Shown here: piece by piece, positions 43,717 through 52,983 of the stretch
Numbering within the stretch: the stretch's first letter is position 1
Layout: each line of letters opens with the position of its first letter
Source: Flavipsychrobacter sp.
GTDB taxonomy: Bacteria > Bacteroidota > Bacteroidia > Chitinophagales > Chitinophagaceae
Assembly: GCA_031292525.1 (NCBI GenBank)
Contig: JARLGY010000064.1
Location: 62,001 to 126,000 of the forward strand
Direction of reading: 5' to 3'
Length of the DNA stretch: 64,000 bases
The notes under the pieces: model-generated
Told to the model about the DNA's origin: nothing
Seen by the model: only the letters and a program-made list of their open reading frames with translations
Databases searched by the model: none
Program-made: the position numbers and the translations under genes

Positions 43717-45208
43717 GATACTATTATTTAATCCTCGTAGTGGCGTGGCTAAAGCACGTGTGCCTAACGCCATAATGAATATAGCAGCGTCTGTTAATGA
43801 TAAATACGATTGGGTTATTGTTGATGGTAACCAGGAAACAGACCCTTATCTGAAAATAGCCAGCCATTTAAAGACCGGCGAATTTAAATACTTAGGGTTT
43901 ACAGTTATGCCTGGCCCCCAATTGAAGCAAGCTATACCGTACGCGAAGCAAATAAAAGAACAATTTCCTGACACTAAAATGATTTGGGGAGGCTACTTCC
44001 CCTCTAATCATTACAAAGTAGTATTAGACTCCGGATATGTTGATTTTATCGTTAACGGCCCGGGAGATAATGCGTTTCCACGCCTTATAGATGCACTTGA
44101 AAACAACGCACCCTATGAACTTATTAAGAACCTCATCTTTAAGTCTGGAGATACCATACTAAAAACCATAAAAGAAGATCTTATAGAACAAGATGATCTT
44201 CCTCCACTGCCATACGATAAACTAGATAAACTCTACCCTATTCCCAAATACCTTGGTAAGACTTATTTGGGTAAAAAAACATTTGCGTATCATTCCAGTA
44301 TTGGGTGCCCTTTTACTTGTTCATTTTGCGCAGTAGTCCCCATATATGAAGCCAGGTGGAAAGCCAAATCTGCACAACATGTTTATAATGACGTAAAATA
44401 CGCAAAAGATAAATGGGGAGCAGACGCAGTTGAATTCCACGATAACAACTTCTTCGTTTCCGAAAAGAGAGTTATAGAATTTTCTAAACTCATAGAGCCA
44501 GAAAACATGAAATGGTGGGGCATGGCCCGCATAGATACCATGTCTAAGTTTAAAGACTCAACGCTGCAACTGCTAAGCGATGCCGGATGTGCTATGATAT
44601 TTTTTGGTGCCGAAAGTGGTAGTAACGAAATTTTGAAGGAAATGGATAAAGGAGGCACACAAACAGGCGAGCAGATCCTGGCTTTCGCAGAAAGGCTCAA
44701 GAAATACAATATTGTTCCAGAATATTCCTTTGTTTTAGGGACACCTGGGCCTACCCCAGAAAAGGTATCGGCACAAATAGATTTCGAAATAGATTTCATA
44801 AAGAAAGTAAAAGACATAAATCCTAAAACAGAGATCATCATTTATACATATAGTCCAGTTCCTACAGAAGGCTCTGAAATGTATAAACAGGTTTTGGAGA
44901 AAGGTTTTAAATTTCCACAAAAACTGGACGATTGGATAAGCCCGGCATGGGAGAACTTCGATCTACGTAAGAATCCACTCACACCATGGCTTACGCCCGA
45001 AATGATAAATAAAATACGGGATTTCGAAACGGTGCTCAATGGATACTACCCTACGGCAGCCGATATAAGAATGAGTACTTTTAAACGTAATGCTATCCGC
45101 TTTTTTGCATCTATACGGTACAAAACCAATTTCTATTGGAAGCCCTATGAACTGAAAGCATTACAAATATGGTGGAAGTACCGTCAACCTGAAATTGAAG
45201 GATTTTGA
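43709..45208 (+). CDS. radical SAM protein with B12-binding-like N-terminal domain (second)
   Basis: A 499-residue radical SAM enzyme, paralogous to the upstream gene. The cluster motif is C200-x3-C204-x2-C207 in SSIGCPFTCSFCAVVP. The N-terminal FNPRSGVAKARVPNAIMNIAASV and the MIWGGYFPSNHYKVVLDSG region resemble a B12-binding domain without the usual histidine motif. The barrel shows FFGAESGSNEILKEMDKGG and VLGTPGPTPE. ATG 43709 (overlapping the previous stop by 8 bases) is preferred to the extended frame at 43682. The pair probably performs two steps, or one heteromeric step, on the same substrate. Confidence 0.85.
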   Translation: MNKILLFNPRSGVAKARVPNAIMNIAASVNDKYDWVIVDGNQETDPYLKIASHLKTGEFKYLGFTVMPGPQLKQAIPYAKQIKEQFPDTKMIWGGYFPSNHYKVVLDSGYVDFIVNGPGDNAFPRLIDALENNAPYELIKNLIFKSGDTILKTIKEDLIEQDDLPPLPYDKLDKLYPIPKYLGKTYLGKKTFAYHSSIGCPFTCSFCAVVPIYEARWKAKSAQHVYNDVKYAKDKWGADAVEFHDNNFFVSEKRVIEFSKLIEPENMKWWGMARIDTMSKFKDSTLQLLSDAGCAMIFFGAESGSNEILKEMDKGGTQTGEQILAFAERLKKYNIVPEYSFVLGTPGPTPEKVSAQIDFEIDFIKKVKDINPKTEIIIYTYSPVPTEGSEMYKQVLEKGFKFPQKLDDWISPAWENFDLRKNPLTPWLTPEMINKIRDFETVLNGYYPTAADIRMSTFKRNAIRFFASIRYKTNFYWKPYELKALQIWWKYRQPEIEGF

Positions 45209-45234
45209 TAGGGTTATTTCATAATGAGGATCAG

Positions 45235-46038
45235 ATGGATAATGAGCATCTTTCAGCCAGCGCTTTTACGAGGCAATCGGTAGTCTTTGACGATACATAT
45301 GCGTCAAATACCATCATCCAATACAAAAGGGCAAGAGTAAGAAATCATATTGATCAATTCTTGCCGCACAATAGCCAAATATTGGAGTTGAATGCAGGCA
45401 CAGGAGAAGATGCTATTTATTTTGCACAAGAGGGACATCAGGTACATGCTACAGATATTTCTTCTGGCATGTTAGACAAGCTAAGGGCAAAGGTGAAAAA
45501 CCAAAAACTGGAGAACAACATTTCTATCGAACAATGTTCATTTACTCAATTAGCCGGCCTAAAGAGAAAGGTTCCATACAATCTTATTTTCTCCAATTTC
45601 GCTGGGCTTAATTGTACCGAAAATCTGGAAGACGTACTCCGATCTTTCAAACCATTACTTGCTGATAATGGACTGGTTACACTTGTTATACTCCCCCCCT
45701 TCTGCATGTGGGAGTTCCTGCTGTTATTTAAAGGGAAATTCAAAACAGCTTTCAGGCGACTTAATAGTAAAACTGGCGCTGATGCACACCTAGAGGGCAT
45801 AAATTTTAAATGCTGGTACTACAGTCCATCTTTTATTGTCCATACACTAAAAGACGATTATGAGCTATTAGGAGTAGAAGGATTATGCAGTATTGTGCCT
45901 CCATCATACCTAGAAGGTTTCGCTGAAAAATATCCAAAACTCTTCACAAAACTTAAAGCATTTGAAGATCGTCATAAAGCCCAATGGCCATGGAAGAACA
46001 TTGGCGACTATTATATAATAACCCTGCGTAAGAAATGA
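45235..46038 (+). CDS. class I SAM-dependent methyltransferase
   Basis: A 267-residue methyltransferase with the SAM-binding motif ILELNAGTGEDAIYFAQEG, the acidic HATDISSGML loop and NLIFSNFAGLNCTENLEDVL as later motifs. ATG 45235 follows a GAGG sequence and is preferred over the TTG at 45205. It starts shortly after the second radical SAM gene and overlaps the glycosyltransferase gene by 4 bases. A role in O- or N-methylation of a sugar, or in finishing the product of the radical SAM pair, is inferred. Confidence 0.82.
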   Translation: MDNEHLSASAFTRQSVVFDDTYASNTIIQYKRARVRNHIDQFLPHNSQILELNAGTGEDAIYFAQEGHQVHATDISSGMLDKLRAKVKNQKLENNISIEQCSFTQLAGLKRKVPYNLIFSNFAGLNCTENLEDVLRSFKPLLADNGLVTLVILPPFCMWEFLLLFKGKFKTAFRRLNSKTGADAHLEGINFKCWYYSPSFIVHTLKDDYELLGVEGLCSIVPPSYLEGFAEKYPKLFTKLKAFEDRHKAQWPWKNIGDYYIITLRKK

Positions 46039-47141
46039 TACGACTTATTGATGTAACATACTATACGCACCTGGAGTATGACACACCAGAGCAGATACTT
46101 CATCATCACAAAGAGTCTTTGGGTTATATCCATTATTTAAAGGACCGAATGCAAGTGCAGGTAATAAAGCACTTAAATTATGAAGGGGTTCTAGAGATTG
46201 ATGGGACTAAGATTTCCTTTTTAAAAAGCAGGAATAAGTTTTTTCACATCCCTTTAAAAACACACCGATACATAAAATCACAAAATCCCGACATAATGAT
46301 TGTACAGGGATTGGTATTCCCGGTACAACTCATCTTTCTGAAAATGTTGTTAGGTAAACAGTGTCACTTCTTGGTACAGCATCATGGAGAAACGCCATTT
46401 AAAGGCGTGAAAGGCTTATTTCAAAGATTGGCAGATTATTTTATTGATGGCTACCTATTCACCGCAGCAGGCAACATCCATATTTGGAAGCAGCGTAGTG
46501 TTATAAAACAGGGGAAACCAGATTATGAAGTATTGGAAGCAGCCACCCATATGACAAGACAAGACAAAGCAAAATGCCAGGCATCTTTAGGGATAAACAG
46601 TACTGATACCTTTTTATGGGTAGGCAGGCTGGAGGGGAATAAAGATCCGATAACGGTATTGCTTGGTTTTGAAAAATATGCCAAAGAAAACCCTAGCACC
46701 TGCCTTTACATGATATACCAGGAAACCGACCTGCTGGCGGAGGTGCAAAGTTTGATAAAGGGAAGCCATATTTTAAGTGCAACGGTGCACCTGGTTGGGA
46801 AAGTAACTAAAGAAGAATTGCCGACATGGTTCAGTGCTGCCGATTTCTATTTATCTGGCAGCCATAAAGAGGCCGCAGGATTTGCTTTGATAGAAAGCAT
46901 GACCTGTGGATGCATCCCTATTGTTACAGACATTCCGCCATTCAGGAAAATAACAAATGGATACGGCCTTTTATATAGTCCCGGCAACGCGGACGATTTG
47001 TATGCAGCGCTCAAAAAGACAAAAGAAATATCCAAAGAAAATGTATCTGCCGCTATAACACGTTACGCGCAACAAAAACTATCCTTTAAGTCCATAGCAG
47101 AAGACATCTATAAGATAGCAAGGGATATTACACGTAAATAA
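46035..47141 (+). CDS. GT4-like glycosyltransferase
   Basis: A 368-residue GT-B transferase. The C-terminal nucleotide-sugar domain has FLWVGRLEGNKDPITVL, ATVHLVGKVTKEELPTWFSAADFYLSGS and KEAAGFALIESMTCGCIPIVTDI, with the E-x7-E-like pair of family 4. There is no membrane segment. It ends the plus-strand operon and nearly touches the convergent minus-strand operon (9 bases apart). Donor and acceptor sugars are unknown. Confidence 0.85.
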   Translation: MIRLIDVTYYTHLEYDTPEQILHHHKESLGYIHYLKDRMQVQVIKHLNYEGVLEIDGTKISFLKSRNKFFHIPLKTHRYIKSQNPDIMIVQGLVFPVQLIFLKMLLGKQCHFLVQHHGETPFKGVKGLFQRLADYFIDGYLFTAAGNIHIWKQRSVIKQGKPDYEVLEAATHMTRQDKAKCQASLGINSTDTFLWVGRLEGNKDPITVLLGFEKYAKENPSTCLYMIYQETDLLAEVQSLIKGSHILSATVHLVGKVTKEELPTWFSAADFYLSGSHKEAAGFALIESMTCGCIPIVTDIPPFRKITNGYGLLYSPGNADDLYAALKKTKEISKENVSAAITRYAQQKLSFKSIAEDIYKIARDITRK

Positions 47142-47150
47142 AACCCCGCA

Positions 47151-48209
47151 TCAGCTTTCAAATAACGCCATCATTGCAATAGCAACGTCATCAGCTTTAT
47201 ATGGTGTTACGGAGTAAAAAGGAGTAAGTTCATCAGTCAAAAGCTCCTTAACCTTCATTACCATCTCATCCTTATTACTTACATGGTGCCAGTGCGGGAT
47301 AGTGACATCCATAGGCTGGGTAAAGCTCACTACATGAGCACCCGCATGCAATGCTTCCAGACATACAGTGCCAAAACCCTCATAATTAGATGTGTGCAGA
47401 AAGATCTTTGTACGCTGCATATATTGCAGCACATCTGCATGGGGAACCTCACCCTTTAAACTCATATTCTCCTGTATCTTTAAAGCTATAACATGGTTGA
47501 TGATTAGGTTACGCTCAGGACCATCCCCACACAATACAGCCTGCAACTCAGGGAGTTCCTGCACTAAACTCCCAACCACTTTAGTGAAAATATCATATTG
47601 CTTTAAAGGTATCAGCGAGCCCGCACCCAGTACATCAATGGTTCGTTCGCTGCATTGTGCCGTAAACTGGTTCGTATCCACGCCTATCGGTATCACTTGC
47701 CCAGGTTCAACACCATGATTTTTATAAAATTCTCTTTTTAGAAAATCAGACATCGCTATTAACTCATTAGCTCCCGGACGAATGTATTTCACGTATTTGT
47801 TGCTCTTCTTTGCATCCTGTCCACATAACCACGTATAGTGCTGTATGTCTTTTTGTTTACCAAAATAGTGGCCCACTAATGCGCACTCTGTACACCACAG
47901 ACTAAACAATGCTATTATATTTTTAGTCTTTTGTATTTGCCTTAGTTTACGCCATACTCTTCTCCACACAAATACTCTGTGTAATTTCCCCCGTTCTTTC
48001 CCACCAAAACTTATCACCTCATTGTTCTCCCATTTATATATGTCTTCAAAAAATGGATATTGAAACGCAAGTATAATGATCTCTAACCTGGGATATGCTC
48101 TGTTCAGTGCACGCACATGGGTTTGTAAAAATGGCAGGCAAGTAGTATCATCCTTATTTTCAGGAAAGCCAGGAGTAAGTATTACAAGTGTTTTATCTTT
48201 CGGGCTCAT
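47151..48209 (-). CDS. GT4-like glycosyltransferase
   Basis: A 352-residue GT-B transferase with LVILTPGFPENKDDT at the N terminus and the donor-binding parts DVLGAGSLIPLKQYDIFTKVV, AVLCGDGPERN, and SNYEGFGTVCLEALHAGAHVVS in the C-terminal half. It is the last gene of the minus-strand polysaccharide operon, 9 bases after the amidohydrolase gene. It acts in the cytoplasm on a lipid-linked intermediate; specificity is not known. Confidence 0.88.
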   Translation of the reverse strand: MSPKDKTLVILTPGFPENKDDTTCLPFLQTHVRALNRAYPRLEIIILAFQYPFFEDIYKWENNEVISFGGKERGKLHRVFVWRRVWRKLRQIQKTKNIIALFSLWCTECALVGHYFGKQKDIQHYTWLCGQDAKKSNKYVKYIRPGANELIAMSDFLKREFYKNHGVEPGQVIPIGVDTNQFTAQCSERTIDVLGAGSLIPLKQYDIFTKVVGSLVQELPELQAVLCGDGPERNLIINHVIALKIQENMSLKGEVPHADVLQYMQRTKIFLHTSNYEGFGTVCLEALHAGAHVVSFTQPMDVTIPHWHHVSNKDEMVMKVKELLTDELTPFYSVTPYKADDVAIAMMALFES

Positions 48210-48218
48210 ATCATGTCA

Positions 48219-49370
48219 TCAATAAACCTTACAGGGGAAAATGGCATCTGGATAATACTCCCTTATCTCACTCATCAAACCAGGTAGGTCGCCATAAATA
48301 TACTTTATAGAATCACCTAAACTTATCTGACTAAAAGTATTCAGATCAATATTTGCATTGACCTGATCTAATATTGATTCATCAAATAATTTCACCTTTC
48401 CCTTCCGCATCACCAACAGTATATCTTGTGGTGCAATAGCATAAAAAGCATTATAGCCGGTCAAATCGTTTTTTTGTTTTGCCACAACAATATCAGCATC
48501 ATAATGGTTCTTGAGTTGTCCACTTTTTTTCAACTTCCACACTCTCGCGGGTTGTACAGTCAGCATTTTATACAATTCTTCCGGGCTAGCTTTCTGTGTA
48601 CTAAGTGCAGTACGCAATTGTGCCCATATATCCCATTGGGCAGACACAGTAGAGTCTGTACCAAAGAGCATATTAGTTCTGTTCTTCAAACGCTCAACAG
48701 GAGCTGTATTACCTATCAAAAAGAAATTGGATGAAGGGCACCACACAAGCGCTTTAAACGATTCTGCTTGCCTTTCATTCATTGCTATGCCATGCACGGC
48801 TACAATGCTCCTGTTCCATAAGTTCCATCTTATCAGGTTATCTATTTCATAATGGCTGCTTTCATCTGTGCCTTCGCCGGCGTGTATTACATAAGGTATT
48901 CGCCGTGCTATAAGATCATTCAGTTTATATTTCCAACCTTTCTCAAGCTGCACAGAATGCAGTGTATAGCAATCTTGAAAAACAGTGAGCAGATCATCTG
49001 CAACGCTCAGCCTTGGAGCATGGTTTACAACCGTTGTTATGCCATTAAGCAGATTCTTATACATACCCCATCTTACCCTCAAATGGCTGGGCACTTTTAG
49101 CACTGCATCAATTATTTCTTTATCCTGCAGGTGTATATCTTCGCCCCACTCCACATAGTTTTTATATATTCTATTACCTAATTGCGGAAAAAGATTAAAA
49201 TCGAGATGGTCGTGCGAGTTAATCAATCCAGGAAATACAATGGCATGCTCAAAGTAAATATCACTATTCCCGCCAGCGCTAACAGCACCAACCGCAGTAA
49301 TGTAACCATCAGTTACCTGGAGGTCAATAATACTATCATGAGTTATCTCTTGCAGGTTACGCAGTACCAT
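48219..49370 (-). CDS. amidohydrolase superfamily protein (cytosine deaminase/TRZ-ATZ-like)
   Basis: A 383-residue metal-dependent hydrolase. The metal motif INSHDHLDFN (His53, His55), VIHAGEGTDE, VAVHGIAMN and MLFGTDSTVSAQ are in the order expected of TrzA/AtzB/cytosine deaminase-like enzymes. It overlaps the methyltransferase gene by 14 bases and is followed by a glycosyltransferase, so it belongs to the polysaccharide operon, where such an enzyme is unusual. It may deaminate or deamidate a nucleotide-linked sugar or a building block; that is inference. Confidence 0.82.
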   Translation of the reverse strand: MVLRNLQEITHDSIIDLQVTDGYITAVGAVSAGGNSDIYFEHAIVFPGLINSHDHLDFNLFPQLGNRIYKNYVEWGEDIHLQDKEIIDAVLKVPSHLRVRWGMYKNLLNGITTVVNHAPRLSVADDLLTVFQDCYTLHSVQLEKGWKYKLNDLIARRIPYVIHAGEGTDESSHYEIDNLIRWNLWNRSIVAVHGIAMNERQAESFKALVWCPSSNFFLIGNTAPVERLKNRTNMLFGTDSTVSAQWDIWAQLRTALSTQKASPEELYKMLTVQPARVWKLKKSGQLKNHYDADIVVAKQKNDLTGYNAFYAIAPQDILLVMRKGKVKLFDESILDQVNANIDLNTFSQISLGDSIKYIYGDLPGLMSEIREYYPDAIFPCKVY

Positions 49371-50106
49371 TTTTCTTTTTTAAATGCACCCCATACACAA
49401 TGGGTACATTCCTGAATTTTTCAAAAACATGCAAAGCATTTTTCTCTTCATAATAATGCTTTAGGGAATCATCAATTACCTTTTCATTCCATGAAATAAC
49501 CTGTATATCCATTGGCAAAATAATGCTCAATATCTTTTCAATAGGATGCACATAGTTCTTTATAGAAATAAGTCTATCATGATGCACAAATGTTCTGTCA
49601 CCATTATTTGCCAATGCTGTAGGATGATAATCAGTTAGTATTATTTCACCTCCTGGCTTTAATACCCTGTTCCATTCGTTTAACGCAGCCCTTACGTCTT
49701 CAATATGGGCCAGAGTAAGTGTTGAAACAATAACGTCACAACTTTTGTCTGCCATTCCTGCTAACCTGTTATTGCTCAATTGATAAGTAACCGCAGCAGG
49801 GTATTTAATATTCAATTTAGCCAACATACCTGCTGATACATCATAACCCGTTATACCAGCCGGAGATTGCCTAAGCATTTCATGCCAGTGCCTACCGGTG
49901 CCGCAACCTACATCAATAACTTTCTTTCCCGTCAGTATTTCGCCTTGCAGCATATCTGTGAACAACTCCGCCTCAAGTATCAACATTAAGTTGTCAGGCT
50001 GGGCATCATATTGTTGCGCCCATAAGTCATATGCCTGTTCAGGGTTTATAGCTCTTATCGGTCTGTGAATGCTCAAATGTTTTCTAAGCTTTTCAATAAA
50101 TGTCAT
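49357..50106 (-). CDS. class I SAM-dependent methyltransferase (Methyltransf_11)
   Basis: A 249-residue methyltransferase with the SAM motif KKVIDVGCGTGRHW, the acidic YDVSAGMLAKL loop, CDVIVSTLTLAHIEDV and LKPGGEIILTDYHP. It lies between the nucleotidyltransferase-like gene (4-base overlap) and the amidohydrolase gene (14-base overlap), so their translation is coupled. Substrate is unknown; small molecule or sugar methylation is expected. Confidence 0.85.
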   Translation of the reverse strand: MTFIEKLRKHLSIHRPIRAINPEQAYDLWAQQYDAQPDNLMLILEAELFTDMLQGEILTGKKVIDVGCGTGRHWHEMLRQSPAGITGYDVSAGMLAKLNIKYPAAVTYQLSNNRLAGMADKSCDVIVSTLTLAHIEDVRAALNEWNRVLKPGGEIILTDYHPTALANNGDRTFVHHDRLISIKNYVHPIEKILSIILPMDIQVISWNEKVIDDSLKHYYEEKNALHVFEKFRNVPIVYGVHLKKKNGTA

Positions 50107-51038
50107 ACTGATAAGTTTTTATCTTCAAATTTAGAAAGTACAGTTAGCACTCTTTTCTGATGGTTTGCAGGATGATTTTTTGATATGTGCGGCGTTGTCT
50201 TAAAAGCAACATTATAGTCTTCCTCCGGGAAATTTTTCCGTGCCCATTTTTTCCTCCATTTTGCATCAGTTATCCGCATCAACAGTATATTCATTTTTCC
50301 AGGAAACGAAATGTTTGCAACGATCTCCAGCAATGCCTTAAAAAGGCCACCCTTAACAACTGCATTATTTTTATCATCGTCACCTCTCACATATCCGTTT
50401 GGCAGGTGATTGCTTACCCATAAATTATTATTCATCAGCAGAGTATATACCTCACTACCCGCTGCCGGTATCATGCTTGAAAGTTCAATTGCAGTAAAAC
50501 GATTTTGCTCTTCCAGCTGCATATTATGCATGTCAATAAAGTAGTTCATACAAAACTTATGTTGCTGCCCAAACAAAAAGGTTGTTTTTTTAAACAGGTG
50601 AAGCAGTGTGCGGCATATCCACAGTCTATTTTTTTCCGTTACTATAAAGAAATCAAAATCACTCTTTTGGTCCGCATACCCCTTTGACAAAGACCCTGAA
50701 ATACCAACAAAACGGACAAAAGGAAACTTGTAAATAAATTTACCTACTGCAAGGGCCTTTACTTTTTTTTCATTCGCCAGGCTATTTGCATCCTTTCTCC
50801 GCAGTACTTGTTCTTTTATATTTGCATCAAGACTAAAATAGCCTTTATGCATGTAAAGGCTTTCCGCTTCTTTCATATCTTCCAGGGTAACCAACAACTC
50901 CGAAAAAGGACAAATAATAGATAGATTACCAAAAATCTCATCAGCCTTCAATGGATAATTGAATATTACATAGTAACGCAATACACTAAGCACCGCATTC
51001 TCAATAGAGTCATCCATACAACGGCTTTCCAATCTCAT
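50103..51038 (-). CDS. nucleotidyltransferase-fold protein with winged-helix-like N terminus
   Basis: A 311-residue protein. The N-terminal region (about 10-75) has a helical, winged-helix-like pattern (LSVLRYYVIFNYPLKADEIF). A nucleotidyltransferase (Pol beta-like) core follows with SGSLSKGYADQKSDFDFFI, i.e. the GS...DxD metal site. It overlaps the sugar transferase gene by 4 bases (ATGA); ATG at 51017 is an alternative start. It occurs in the polysaccharide operon next to a methyltransferase and an amidohydrolase. Whether it modifies a sugar, nucleotide or protein is unknown. Confidence 0.7.
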   Translation of the reverse strand: MRLESRCMDDSIENAVLSVLRYYVIFNYPLKADEIFGNLSIICPFSELLVTLEDMKEAESLYMHKGYFSLDANIKEQVLRRKDANSLANEKKVKALAVGKFIYKFPFVRFVGISGSLSKGYADQKSDFDFFIVTEKNRLWICRTLLHLFKKTTFLFGQQHKFCMNYFIDMHNMQLEEQNRFTAIELSSMIPAAGSEVYTLLMNNNLWVSNHLPNGYVRGDDDKNNAVVKGGLFKALLEIVANISFPGKMNILLMRITDAKWRKKWARKNFPEEDYNVAFKTTPHISKNHPANHQKRVLTVLSKFEDKNLSV

Positions 51039-51739
51039 CGCTGTATATTTTTATTGAATGAAAGCACTACCGAAACGGTTTTTAAAAGTATCATCATATC
51101 CAAGCCAAACGATGACCTTTGCACATAAAATAAGTCGAGACGCGTCCGTCCATATATATCGTACTTATCTCGTAGCCCGCCATGATACCCTTTCACTTGT
51201 GCCAGCCCGGTTATCCCTGGTTTCATCCAATGCCTGTAATTATATTGTGGCAGTTCCGCAGAAAATCGCTGATGATGATAAAGCATATGCGGCCTGGGTC
51301 CAACAATACTCATCTCCCCTTTTAGCACATTTATCAATTGTGGCAGTTCATCTATATATGTAGCCCTAAGTATTCTTCCTATGCGGGTAATACGTTTGTC
51401 ATTCCATGCTGCACCAACAAGATCAGATTTATCATTAATCACCATCGTCCTGAACTTCAGGCACCTGAATACTTGACCATTGAGTCCAACCCGCTTCTGT
51501 ATGAATAAAGTGCCTCCTTTTGATGACATGTTAATGATCAAAGCCAACAAAGGATATAGCCAACTAAGCACACATAATATTAAGATCAACGATGCCATAA
51601 CATCAAAGGCGCGCTTTACATATAAATAATACCCTGCTTGCCCCCTACTATACCCAACAGTATAATATAGAGGATATAACCTATGATCTATGATGTTTAG
51701 ATCACTATTCCTGGTCGTTTCCTTTGTAACTGTATCCAT
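51035..51739 (-). CDS. undecaprenyl-phosphate sugar-1-phosphate transferase (WcaJ/WbaP-like core)
   Basis: A 234-residue priming transferase of the bacterial sugar transferase family, which puts the first sugar-1-phosphate on undecaprenyl phosphate at the inner membrane. It has one hydrophobic segment (about 47-70) preceded by KRAFDVM, then QKRVGLNGQVFRCLKFRTM, the RATYIDELPQLINVLKGEMSIVGPRPH core with the Asp-Glu pair, and GITGLAQVKGY. Length corresponds to the minimal catalytic form. It overlaps the upstream Wzy-like gene by 43 bases. Confidence 0.93.
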   Translation of the reverse strand: MDTVTKETTRNSDLNIIDHRLYPLYYTVGYSRGQAGYYLYVKRAFDVMASLILILCVLSWLYPLLALIINMSSKGGTLFIQKRVGLNGQVFRCLKFRTMVINDKSDLVGAAWNDKRITRIGRILRATYIDELPQLINVLKGEMSIVGPRPHMLYHHQRFSAELPQYNYRHWMKPGITGLAQVKGYHGGLRDKYDIYGRTRLDLFYVQRSSFGLDMMILLKTVSVVLSFNKNIQR

Positions 51740-52983
51740 TCCCCACTTATTATAATTGTAAATAAGAGTATTCCCGATTGTGTTTCCAGCACCGACTCCG
51801 TTAAGAAAAAAACCATAAACAACACTACCGCATAAACCAACATTGCATTGCTATAACGCACTGCTAAATACAAAGCATATCCCAATACTGTTAAAATCAA
51901 GATACCACCTGCTATACCATATTGCATATAGCTCTCCATGTATTGATTATGCATATTGTAATTCAGGTAACCTGTATCTCCATTTTTGCTATTGCCTGTG
52001 TACAGTTGGTAGTTCATCATTTTGGCATTAAGGTCTTCTTTGTAGTGTGCGCCGCCGTCGCCCTTTAACCACAGTCCTTTTTCATTCATCAATTCATAGC
52101 CGAGGCGCCATAGTACCAGTCGTAAACTCAAACCATCAAATGGATAATCTTTGAAATTCGTAGCGGTCAAGGCAGAAGAATAACTGGCAATGGTCACATC
52201 TGCAAACCGTTTTCGTATAGGGTTTACTGTAGTGGTAAGTATTAAGTAAACTCCGGCTGCTACTATCAGTAAAGTCACCTTTTGCCAGTTATTTTTTATT
52301 GCTTTGAATAACAGGATCAGCAACAATAAAGACCCAATAGCAATAGCAATTTTAGAACTAAGCAGCAATAGGTTGATGTAAAGAAATATACCAATACCTT
52401 TTACAAAATAAGGATTGAACGATGTTTGGTTTAGAACGACATACCCTATTGATGTGAGCAGATAAAGAGAAAAATAAATAGCATTCAGCCCTACAGCGCT
52501 GGAATAACTATGGTAAAAAAACACACCTGCGTCATGGGTATGGCTGTATTGTACAATAGCAATAGTCATGCACCATAGAGATGCAGCGATACACCCTAAA
52601 ACAAAACTGTTCAAACCTCTGTGCCATATATCTTCATAAGTAAGCGTCAGCATATATAACAACAATGGTATTCCTAATAGTGCCGCTTTCTCTTCTATCT
52701 CATGAATATTATCAAATACAGGATATCCATAGCATGCGACCAACTGCAAAACGAAATAGATTCCAAATGCAATCACGGTCAACTGTTTCCCATAAAAAGA
52801 ATAATCAATCCGAAATATGCCGGTAAACAATAAGGCAACACCAGTAAGTATAAACAATATGGTAGATACATGCGCCTGGTTAAGCCAAGGCAATGCAAAA
52901 AGAGCACACAAGAACATGCTATATATTATACGGTGTAGAGTACCTGTCGGTACTTTTCCCCGTACTTCCATTGGTTGAAACAT
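51697..52983 (-). CDS. O-antigen ligase/polymerase-like membrane protein (Wzy-like, first)
   Basis: A 428-residue membrane protein with ten or more hydrophobic segments and a larger periplasmic loop near residues 275-335 (LVLWRLGYELMNEKGLWLKGDGG, YNMHNQYMESYMQYG) that matches the O-antigen ligase family (Wzy_C). It probably polymerises repeat units or transfers them. The first ATG (52983) would overlap the upstream gene by 58 bases; ATG 52917, with no overlap, is also possible. A second Wzy-like protein is encoded at 55206. Confidence 0.82.
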   Translation of the reverse strand: MFQPMEVRGKVPTGTLHRIIYSMFLCALFALPWLNQAHVSTILFILTGVALLFTGIFRIDYSFYGKQLTVIAFGIYFVLQLVACYGYPVFDNIHEIEEKAALLGIPLLLYMLTLTYEDIWHRGLNSFVLGCIAASLWCMTIAIVQYSHTHDAGVFFYHSYSSAVGLNAIYFSLYLLTSIGYVVLNQTSFNPYFVKGIGIFLYINLLLLSSKIAIAIGSLLLLILLFKAIKNNWQKVTLLIVAAGVYLILTTTVNPIRKRFADVTIASYSSALTATNFKDYPFDGLSLRLVLWRLGYELMNEKGLWLKGDGGAHYKEDLNAKMMNYQLYTGNSKNGDTGYLNYNMHNQYMESYMQYGIAGGILILTVLGYALYLAVRYSNAMLVYAVVLFMVFFLTESVLETQSGILLFTIIISGEWIQLQRKRPGIVI

